Below are positions 34,985 to 44,761 of a DNA stretch of 64,000 nt, one piece after another; the first letter of the stretch is position 1, and every line of letters starts with the position of its first letter. The translations under genes and the position numbers were made by a program. Origin of the DNA: Colocasia esculenta (Eukaryota; Streptophyta; Magnoliopsida; Alismatales; Araceae); NCBI GenBank assembly GCA_014218235.1, contig CM024755.1, forward strand, positions 96,948,948-97,012,947, in the 5' to 3' direction. The notes beneath the pieces were generated by a model. That model had not been told where the DNA came from. It did no database searches and saw only the letters and a program-made list of their open reading frames with translations.

Positions 34985-35600
34985 GCAGCTTTGGGAGAAC
35001 CTCCACCAAAAGCACCAAGAGCCGTCTTGGGAGAACCTCACCAGAACGCAGCCCAACCAAACGGCACACTTTGAACCACAGAGGCAACACAATGGTGGCC
35101 CAAAGCAAACACAGAGCACTCCTGGGGAGAACCTCCACCAGAAGTGACAAAAGGGCAATTCTGGGACGAACCTTCACAAGAATGCACAACCCAACGACCA
35201 AACAACACAGACCATCAGAGAGAACACTATAGCAAGCAGAACTGCAGAAGCAACGCAGGTTCGAGGAGAACCTCCACCAAAACCACCAAGGCACTATTCT
35301 GAGAAAACTTTCCAGAACGCACCAGCCAAACCAACAGCACACCTCAGACTCTGAGGTAGCACGGCAATAGTAGAAACGAGCGCGAAACAGTCCTGAGAGA
35401 AACCCTCACCAGGATAACAGCAAACGGTTTTGGAAAACCTCACCAGAACACAGGGCAACCAAGCAATGCACCTCAGCCTAGAGGGCAACACAACAGCAAC
35501 CAGAAACGAGCACAACACAGTTTTGGCAAACCTCACTTCTGCCAGAACCAATAGAGATAGACTCTGGGAGCACCTCACCAGAGCTCACAACCAGCCAGCA
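34985..35600. repeat. Dimeric tandem array in LARD internal DNA
   Basis: GGGAGAACCTC-like starts at about 34988, 35026, 35122, 35161, 35261, 35299, 35392, 35430, 35521 and 35562. Short (about 38 bp) and long (about 95 bp) units alternate, giving a dimer of 129-139 bp repeated about 4.5 times. Confidence 0.75.
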
Positions 35601-36193
35601 CTAGGCCGACAACAACCAGAGACAAGTGTCGCAACGCTCAACCAGCGATGCAACACGGCACACAGAACACCTGCTAAGCCCAAGCAACAACGCCGACCAA
35701 GCAGAGCACAGCGCACAACAGTGCACAAACAAGAGACCACACACACCCCAACAACAGAGGGACAGCCAACAAGGCAGAGACACCTCGACCGGTTCCACAA
35801 GCAACAACCCTACACTGGTGAAGGCCACGCCACACGCAGGCTCTCTTAGCCTTCGCGACGCACACACACTTAAATGCACCAAAGACGACCAGGAGCACCG
35901 TGCCTGGACTTGCCTGCAAGCGTCCTCCACACAAAGAAGACCACTGCCAGCGAGTCCATCGCCAACCGCGCCGCTACGGCACGAACACGACGAGCGACCA
36001 CACTCGCCAGGCACGTAGCACAACAACAACTACAACCTATGGCATGCGCACGAACCTTGCAGAGAAGCCGCACACCTGCAAAACAATTAAAAGTACAAGC
36101 CTAACACTAGTTGGACGATGTTAGCAGTGCACTAGTACCTTTCTTTGGGATAGCTATAGTTATTAACTCTTTACAAATCTCAGTAGACTCCTC

Positions 36194-36206
36194 GCTCTGA
36201 TACCAC
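36194..36206 (-). other. LARD primer-binding site
   Basis: TGGTATCAGAGC on the minus strand next to the 5' LTR end; tRNA-iMet type, the same as the coding elements here. Confidence 0.88.
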
Positions 36207-39086
36207 TGTAACGACCCGACCTCCCGAACCCTCACTAGGGGTACCGAGGGTCGCGCCACCACCCACAGATACAAAGATCCGGAAGGGTTAGAAGAAATAG
36301 TCTAGTGAGATATGTACTGAATTCAAATAACTATAACAATCTATACAATATACAAAAGTTTGTACAACGTGTCCCAAATTAAAGCACAGGTACAAGAAGA
36401 AAGGTGCAGTCCTTAAGGGGCATACCCCGAGAAATTGCAAAACACAACTCTCAGCTCACTCAGCTACAAGAGCTCACAACACTCAGCTCTCACTGCTGCT
36501 GACAACACACGGCGCCACAGTCGCCTCCTCAACCCGTCTGACACCGATCTCCCGCTACGACGAGCTCCTAGTTGAAGGGAGTAGGGGGGTGAGCCTCGCG
36601 AACAACGCCCAGAAGGGATTACTAGTCCCTCACCGGCCAGAGCAGCAGGAACTCCGAAAATAGGAAACTACCCTAGAAAGTTGTATAGTGAAGAACACCT
36701 ACAGTAGGGTACTACTAAGCAGAGGAAGAGAACAGTGCAACGCCACGACCACCAACCGAGGTTGGGCCACACACACGACTCCCACAGAAACCAACGGAGT
36801 CGGGCACAAAGTGGAAGTAGCGCTCGGCACACCTGCCAAGACCACGAAACAACCAAGTGAGAACGACGTCTCACCTCAGGCATGGCCACCTCAGACCTCT
36901 AAAAGGTAGAGGGCCCACAAGCAGAACCACCCCGGACTCTGGACACACCACCAGGTCGGGAAACCACATGCGCTGGTGCCACCACGGACTGGCTCCCAAG
37001 GACGGGACCACGGAACCAAGAGAACACCGAGCGGAAACCAATGGAAGCACAGGTCCGCACAAGGCCAGGCCAACGACGCCCACGGAAACTGGGCACAGCC
37101 AGGCTATAACCGCCGTGCAAGCTAGGGCAACGGATAACACTTGGAAACATCGTGAGGAAACTCCGTCACAACAACAGCAACCAAGCCACCACCGCTAACA
37201 GTCAAGAGGGGGACCCATAGTCCACACGCTCTGCTCGCTAGCCTAGCTCTTGCCTCTGCCCCTGCAGAAGGGTGAGGCAAAGCCACCAAGAACACACAAC
37301 ACATGCAACACCACAGCCTGGCCAAGTTGCGGCCTCACGCCTAGCACCACTATGTGGCTCCGGAACCAACGCAGAGAGAGGCAGTGAGACAAAGGACTGG
37401 CTAGCCTGCACCGGGTAGAACTCTGGCCGTCCTCGGTGTCCTAGGCCTAGTTAAGAGAGCTCTACAAATGACTCAGCGCCGCTGTCCAAACCACTGTTTT
37501 CCCCTCAGCTCCAGAGTCCGCTCGCATGGGCTGACGACTCGAGCACACTCGTAGCCCAAAGCCACCCTCAACAGGCTCCCGAAGATTGGGGTCCTAGGCA
37601 ACGGTAACAACCTCTCAGAACGAGACAAGCCCTCAAATGCCTAGCACCGGGCGAACAGGCGGGACAGCACAACAGAAACCACGCCGAACTGCTGGCTCGT
37701 AACACACGACAAGCCCAACAAGCGAGAGGCACGTATGGACCCTCAAAAGGGCCGACGGCCAACCAAACACGAACGAGAAAAGCCGGAGTCTCGGAACACT
37801 ACCAGCTAGCATGGAAACTCGTCGCTCTACTAATAATCGATGGACCACCTGCCAATTGATTATTAGTCAGACGCGACCCTCCTGGCACCACTGCCAGAAC
37901 ACGGCCACAAAGGTGTCACCTTCGGTCACTGAATGCAGGGAGGCAACCAGCCGCGTTCCTTACAAGAAGGTCCTAAGGGCAAAGCCTGCCCCGGGGCTCA
38001 CGCTGACACACAACTGGGCCACGAAACACCCGAGACACACACAGGTAATGTCGTGGCCCTCAAGGCCGTTGCGTTGCTATCGCGATGGGGCGGGGCACCG
38101 CCACAGCAAACACTGTTGTGCCGGGGCAGCACGTCGGGATAGGAACCTTGTCGCAACAGGCAAACACGCCGCGATAGCCCTGTTGCACCTAGGCAGCACG
38201 TCACGACATGAACCCTATCGCGACAGGAAAATGCGCCGCGACAGCGCGCCTTATCGCAACGGCCAAACGTGCCACGATAAGGTTGCGCCCGACTGGGCCG
38301 ACGCCTCCTCTGGTGTCGCGACGCGCCGAGCGGTCGCGACATTAGTAGAGAGGTAGACTGTCGGGATCCTAAATTCTGTGGCCGCCCACGAGCTACAAAT
38401 ATGCACACATAGGGGAGGGATCATGGGGAAAGCTGAAAAGCTATTCTACAAACCACGAGGGCTCCAATCTACCAGGATTAGAGAGGGCACAAGAAATCCC
38501 TACCTCTCACGAAGAATCGAACCCACGAAGGGCCTTCACGACGTATGGCCACCTCCTCCTCGCTCCACGACACCGCTCCCACGCTCCGCCACGAGCCACC
38601 GGCCGCTCCACGCCCGGATCGCTGGAGGGGAGCATCCACATCACCAGAGAAGAGGGGAAAGGGAAGAAGAGGAGAGAGAGGGGAAAGGGGTTAGCCAGCC
38701 AACGCCTTAAGCCCCGACACCCAGAATGCGACATCCCGCCTCGTCGCGTTAAGCACCTTAACGTGACGGGTCAATGGACTGTGACAAGAACGCGCTCCCC
38801 ACGGGCGCCGCGACAACGTGACAAGCCGTACTGACACACCTGCCACTCTAACAGGCGTCAGATGACCGACACGACAGAAAGCAGTCGCGACCCGTTGCCC
38901 GGGCGCGACACGAAGACGTGACGGAGACATCGGGTGCGACAACGACGCGACGCACACTCTCGTCGTGACACGGATGACTGTTGCATCGGGCACCCTCGAC
39001 GCGACACTAACGCATCGCCAGGCTGGACACGTTAGTGGCCAGTCATCCTAGACATCGGACGGAAAGCTGGGAAGCCGGGTCTTACA
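36207..39086 (-). repeat. LARD 5' LTR
   Basis: 2880 bp, from TGTAACGACCCG to GGGTCTTACA on the plus strand. It has an expanded GTCGCGAC array and the hairpins at 36417 and 38743. Confidence 0.9.
36417..36428 (-). other. Conserved hairpin in LARD 5' LTR
   Basis: GGGGCATACCCC, unchanged between the two LARD LTRs. Confidence 0.6.
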
Positions 39087-40488
39087 CGGGGCGTGTCCCA
39101 GTAAGCTGTGTATCTCAGATGTCTGAGTCATCTTCCTGGACACCCTCACTCCTATGTTTGAGTTGTACGTCCGGCTAAGGGAAAGACGACAGTGGGGCAA
39201 CAACTTGTGAGAGTTTGTGTTTGGTCGCTTGTAGCGCGCTCGTGGTTGGGGGGACAGACACCAGTAGACGTCACTGGTCCCTAGCTAGTCCTGTGTTTCC
39301 AATGCCTCACTTTAGGGAGCTCGGGCCAGAGTCCCTGAAGGTGTCAGGCATGGGCTTGCAGCAGTGCAGTCTGCAGGTGTTGTGTTGGTTGGTCTCCACT
39401 GTTGGTTGGTTTACTTTGTGTGTTTGTGGAGCTGTAGCTGGACTGTGTGATCCGTGGCTACAAGACTGAGAGGTGGTTCTTGTGTTGTGTTGTTCGGGTT
39501 GGATACTGGCGTCATGAACCAATAGTCCATTCCCATGTGGTGGCGTTGTTCTTTCTGACTCGTACTTTACAACTGGTTATGGCATATGTGTAGTGACTCG
39601 TTGGTTGAGGTTTTACCCTTGTGGTGTGCCCTAGTATTGGCACAATTGTGTTTGTGGTTCTGTGGTGGTACCTCGTGGTAGTAGGTACATGTACCCTTCG
39701 TGGGTAGCTTTGTGTTGTGGTACATTATGTACTAGCCTCTTCAGGTGTTGAGGTGGACTTGAGTTCCATGGAGGTCAAGTGGTGTGACCTTCCACACGTT
39801 GTGTTTTACCCTTCTTTGGGTAAGTTTCTGAATTGTGGTTTAAGTGTGTAGTCGATTGGCTTGTTGATGCCAGTCTTGTTACCCTTCGTAGGTAGGTTTC
39901 CTGTGAAGCTTGTAGCTTAGGCGACCAGTTGTTGTAATGATTTACCTGTGAGGCTTGTGGTCTAGGCATTACAGTTGTTGGGCAGACTAGTGCTACTATG
40001 ATAGTCCTGTTGTCCCTTTTATCTTCTGAGATTTGTGCTAGTTAGTGAGATTTATTGTTTAGATGTTATTTATCATGATTTGTTGTGAGCATAATATGGT
40101 TTCGCTATCGGTGTTGCCAGTGAGACCCTCTGGGGTTGAGGTCTCTTTAGTTTTATGTGTTGTTTTTAGGTGGTCCCTACTGAGTCTGTGACTTGTTGAG
40201 ACTCACTTCCCTACAGTTTTTTACAGGGCTTGCCATTTGCTCTCTCGGGATATGTCCCAGGTAGTTGTACTCTTTTTATTGGACATGTAATAATGTATGG
40301 GGACAGTTATAAATTGTTACATATAGGTATGAGCACATGTAATTTCTTGTGTCTTATGTTGTTATGGTTGTCTTTTATATTCTTACTGGACACATGTATG
40401 AGCTATCCCTTGCGAGACTTTGGTCCGATCGCAGGAGACGGACTTGGATATGGAGCCTTATTGGGCATAAATATCTGGGGCCGTCACG

Positions 40489-40899
40489 ACTAGTCTTAGC
40501 TATCTCTCAAAGAAAGATAAGATTACAATGATTACCAATCTCTCACTAACTAGAATAAAGAGAGACTCTCTAAAGTGTACTTCATGCTCAGTGCACAAAT
40601 CCCATCAATAAACATACTCCTCATCTTCACTACCTAAAATGTTAAGAAGCAGGTATGAGCAAACTAGTCCAGTAAGATTTACATCTCGATGTGAGGGCAA
40701 TGATATAAGTGATTAACATTTTACTCAATCAGGCATGAGTATAAACAAGATGTTCTAACATGCATGATAAATCCAATAAAAACATAAATAGCAATGTTCA
40801 AGAGATGTCCAATGAATTCGATATATTATGTGAGAAGGACGATCAAGTAAGAGAGATTATCACGTTAGAAAGTTTAGCGTATGTACAAGAAGTAACTCA
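40489..40899 (-). repeat. Middle piece of solo LTR-A
   Basis: Lies between the LTR-B insertion (ACTAG) and the gypsy-2 insertion (ACTCA). On the minus strand it matches LTR-C around the GCTAGTTTGCTCAT block (31984). No gene. Confidence 0.8.
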
Positions 40900-43800
40900 T
40901 GCGACGACCCACCATATACCGGTACGGTTATACCAACCCACGTCGGTATAGCGTGCGTCATCACAGTGGGACATTTACCCAACAATGACATTCAGCTGAG
41001 ATACACGTGAATATAAGAACAGAGTAGCGGAAGTAAAAGAACCACTGTCTTCATTCATTCATCATCCACATTTAACATACATGAGTTGATAACATTTAAA
41101 GAACTAAAGTCCACATAATTCAAATTGCTGAAAATTAATACATAAATGTCCACACTTATACATTCTTCCATGATAAAGATAATACAATGTTCAATCACAT
41201 ACATCAAAATGCTATAGTCACAACTAAGCTCCACAAAATAGCTACTCCCCGCGCTCGGAGTCGCTCTCCACGGTCTCCTCCAAAGGTGTGTCACCTACTA
41301 CACCTGTACGCCGAAGCAAGTAGTGAGTCTAAAAGACTCCGCAAGTATTCTACACATACCGCACATGCACATATCATGGTAGGTTTTACATACACATTCA
41401 TAAGACACAACATGTAGCATGCTTGACATTAAATTTTACAACCTGTCATGGTAAATCTACAATTTAAATACATGGACTATGCTTTCAGATTTGCAGAAAT
41501 AGAATCACCTATCACATGTTTTCTATTCATTTCTCACATAAAAATCTACCTTCAACCAACTAGACATGAAAGCCATTAACATAAATTCCGAACATGCATG
41601 AAAGGACACATACCTAACATGGAATCTACACATTCCTACTCATATACATAACCATTTTACATACTTTAAGCTTGTTGTTTTGATGTTGGTTAACACTTTA
41701 CAATCTAATCCATGAAAGCTACATTCTCATTCAAACCACAATGTGAAAGTAAACATACATGGAATGATTTACACATAAGTAAGGATTGTCTCTAGCATGG
41801 ATTCTACGCATTGTACACACATAAGACATGATCGTAACCACATCTATATTGCTGTTCTAACATGATTTCAGATCCTCATATCATGGATTTCAATCTCACA
41901 TCCTCACATTTCGGTTTCACATTTTTACACAATTTCTTGTTCACATCTTTAACACATTACACATTGCACGTTTACACATTGTTCACACTACACAATTTGC
42001 ACATGATCACAACCACATTCACATTTTGTTTTCCCATGGACACATACACATTTACACATTCACATTTAGTGCCGTGACACATAGTCCAAACCACCAAAGA
42101 AGGACACAACACATCACATCACATAGACGCCATCTAGGCAATACAATGGCGACTCTTGGACTGCGCAGACCGGGAGAACAAGTCTACACCCTAACCAGTG
42201 GTACTTGTCCACCTCCAGGATTTCCCCCTAATGCCCTTAGGGTCACTACACATTGAACCTTCTCAGGGGGACTTTTCCCTGATACGGCTCCACTGCCCTC
42301 TGCGGAAGCAGTGTCACATTTGGCACAAGTTGCACATTTCACATTTTTACCGATTTTTAACACATAGGTTTACACATGTCACTCTCATTTCATTCACTTT
42401 CTCACTCACATGCACACTTCTCTGTTTTTCCTAACATGGCACTACAATTTCAGAAATTTAGCACTCAGGAAATTTCACTAATTAGGTTGCTATATACAAA
42501 ATCAATCATTTTACAAAGGCATGCATTAGTTTCACATTTTTGCATGGAAAATTCATATTGCATCATGTACTGGTCCAAATGACCTGAAATTTTAACCACA
42601 GGCTAATTTCAGGTTTAGAATTCCTCATGCAAAATTTCAGATTTTTCTGACTCAAAATGAAATTTCAGAAATTAACCATCCATTCCACACTAATATTCAT
42701 AATGTAATTTAACATGGAGTTAAACAAAATCACAAATTTTAACAGCTCACTGTCTGCACCCGAGCATGCACAGGGTTACAGAACTTGTTCCCGAATTTAT
42801 CGAGCAACTCGCAACTTACTGGAATTTAACATGACCTACGCATGATTTCTATTTTCCCAAAACAGAATTTTAAAATAATCATACAAGCATGGGAAAATGT
42901 CAGAAACTCAGAGCACAGATAGTAACACGCATACATGGTCTAACAAATTTGGGCAACAAAACTTTGCCACTGATCATTAGGATCATGGTGGATACACATG
43001 GCCATTCTTTTCGCATACACATTAGATAAACAATTAAACTAAACCACCCACAAAATAGATGTACATTCATTCTCCCATTCATCACATTAGCTAGTGTACA
43101 TAGTATATATGAGTTACATTATATCCTCATCGCAAAACACATCGAATTTAATCATATATTAGGGCAGAACAGCTTGTTGTTCTGCTCAGATGAACTTGGC
43201 GGCGGTCTCTAGCCGCTAATTCAATGTCAACGGCATAATCGCTAGACGCTAAGCATGATCTTAGCGGCAAGTGATATTGCCGTTAATGTCAGGTCTGTGC
43301 AGAACACAGACCCGAGCTCCAAAGATTGGGTGAAATTGGGGGTCTAGGACACGAGGGAAAATACATAAAAATAGTAAAACCATCCTAGACACATACAGGG
43401 ACGTTATGGGTAGGGTACTTGCCTCTGAAAAATACTCTAAAGGGATCAAAGGTGGCGGTGAAGCTCTCCTTGGGCAGTCCCAAGAAGCCTCCAATGACAC
43501 CTTCCTCCGTGTTCTTGACTGATGTAGACACCAAGGAGAAGTCGGGGAAGCCTTCCCTGATGCTCCAGCTGTCTCCCAGTCGTTGTAGATGGCCGGATGT
43601 AGCTCCAAATCCCCGGATCTAAGCTTGCAAAACCAGGTCTTTCTCACAGAACTAGGGTTTCTTCTTCTTCTCTTTGCAAAGAGCCAAAGAGGGGTTTTCT
43701 GGTTGCAAAGAGGGTTTGTATATAGAGGAGAGGAGCTCTCCTCTCACGCAGGTCGGACAAGAGGGCCATCAGACCATTGGAGACAGCTCCCCAATGGGTG

Positions 43801-44193
43801 AGCTAGCTTGCTCCCGAAATTCTGGGCTCTGCAATGCATGCAGGTCAGAGAAGTTGGCGTCCACATCGCTGGACGCTGGGGTTAGTGTTGGCGTCCATAG
43901 GGTTGACGCCTACACAACACAAGTGTCCATTGATATTGACGCCAATCTGGCCTTCGTCCAGAACTCCAAAACATGCAGAAACCATGCACATTTTACACCT
44001 ATATACATGCCATATGTATACGTTATCATGTACACACTACCATCATACCATTCATACACTATTTACATTTAGTTTATACACATGCATGCAATAGTATACT
44101 ACTAGTACTTACGTAAATAGTTACATACCTACATACACAACATGAATTATTTACATGCAATACAATAATACAATAAAATTCGAGGGCCTTACA
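40900..44193 (-). repeat. gypsy-2 3' LTR
   Basis: Ends CGAGGGCCTTACA on the plus strand. It includes a long stretch rich in TTTACACATT-like words (about 41930-42065) and CG-rich modules at 43195-43300 and 43855-43960 (GGCGTCCACATCGCTGGACG and CGGCAA/TTGCCG). Confidence 0.94.
43264..43288. repeat. CGGCAA/TTGCCG inverted module in gypsy-2 LTR
   Basis: Perfect arms CGGCAA and TTGCCG lie around GTGATA, followed by TTAATG. The copy in the other LTR is at 51493-51517. Similar to 22336-22359 of gypsy-1. Confidence 0.7.
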
Positions 44194-44210
44194 TCCTCTC
44201 CCCCTTAAAA
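44194..44210 (-). other. gypsy-2 polypurine tract
   Basis: TTTTAAGGGGGAGAGGA on the minus strand directly before TGTAAGGCCC. Confidence 0.88.
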
Positions 44211-44243
44211 GAAACTTCGTCCTCGAAGTTAGAACGACGCTAC

Positions 44244-44761
44244 TCAAACAAAAGGGGATACTTCTTCTTCATCGCATCCTCAAGCTCCCAAGTAGCCTCC
44301 TCTCGTGAGAAGTTCCGCCAGAGAACTTTCACCGACGCAATACTCTTGTTCCAGAGATGCTGAACCTTCCGATCAAGAATAGCTACTGGTTGCTCGACAT
44401 ACGAAAGATCTGGCTAAATTTCCACTGGCTCATGACTAATCACATGAGATGGATCTCGGACATACTTCCTGAGCATAGATATGTGGAATACAGGGTGAAC
44501 GCTAGCCAAAGCTGGGGGTAAGGCTAGCTCATATGCCACGCTGCCCAAACGTCTGAGAATCTCATATGGGCCAATGAATCTAGGGCTCAACTTACTATGT
44601 CTGCCAAATCTGACAACACCTCAAGTAGGCGATATCTTCAAGAAGACATGATCACCAACCTCGAACTCAAGATCCTTCCTCATGTTGTCGGCATAGCTCT
44701 TCTGCCTATCCTGAGCCGCAACAAGCCTCTTCCTGATAAGCTGGACCTTATCCAAAGTCTC
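44244..44761 (-). pseudogene. gypsy-2 integrase tail with chromodomain-like end
   Basis: Continues the pol frame after a TAG at 44762-44764. Seen: RKRLVAAQDRQKSYAD, KLSPRFIGPYEILRRLGSVA, HPVFHISMLRKYV, then the chromodomain-like end (AILDRKVQHLWNKSIASVKV and ATWELEDAMKKKYPLLFE) to TGA at 44244-44246. Two more stops lie at 44621-44623 and 44414-44416. The three stops fit CAG-to-TAG or CGA-to-TGA changes. The tail would bind histone marks to guide integration. Confidence 0.88.

Larger units (their letters stand above)
32394..36193 (-). other. LARD internal region, non-coding
   Basis: On the minus strand it is G/T-rich and encodes no gag, protease, RT or integrase motif in any frame. It contains a polypurine tract (32397-32405), three copies of AACCAACGGCTCAC-like DNA (about 32567, 32619, 32669), a 93-bp duplication (33032 and 33125) and a dimeric tandem array (34985-35600). 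Long frames rich in Trp, Cys and Leu on the minus strand (such as 34485-35342) follow the repeat composition and are not supported as genes. Confidence 0.75.
25706..39086 (-). mobile_element. LARD-like non-coding LTR element
   Basis: LTRs 25706-28510 (2805 bp) and 36207-39086 (2880 bp) run TGTAAGACCC to GTCGTTACA on the minus strand. TSD CAGGG (25701-25705) and CGGGG (39087-39091) with one mismatch. A primer-binding site touches the right LTR and a TTTTAAGGGGGG tract lies near the left. Without LTR-C it is about 9.5 kb, with 3.8 kb of internal DNA that encodes no retroelement protein. That structure fits a large retrotransposon derivative mobilised by another element. Confidence 0.85.
24437..40488 (+). 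mobile_element. Solo LTR-B (gypsy-1 family), interrupted by the LARD
   Basis: Starts TGTAACGTCGTG and ends GGCCGTCACG, with ACTAG at 24432-24436 and 40489-40493. The final CA appears as CG. Its own sequence is 24437-25705 plus 39087-40488 (about 2.67 kb). It aligns with the gypsy-1 LTR on the other strand at the start, at GAGTTGTACGTCCGGCT (39163) and at TATCCCTTGCGAG (about 40403). No genes. Confidence 0.85.

Noticed and set aside
34485..35342. 285-residue minus-strand frame rich in Trp, Cys and Leu in the LARD interior
   Set aside because: It runs along the dimeric tandem array; its repeated VRFSQ/EVLPR words are the DNA repeat read in frame, and no family motif is present.
41930..42065. 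Organised satellite in the gypsy-2 LTR (TTTACACATT words)
   Set aside because: The words are irregular in spacing; it is simple-sequence bias with no clear unit.
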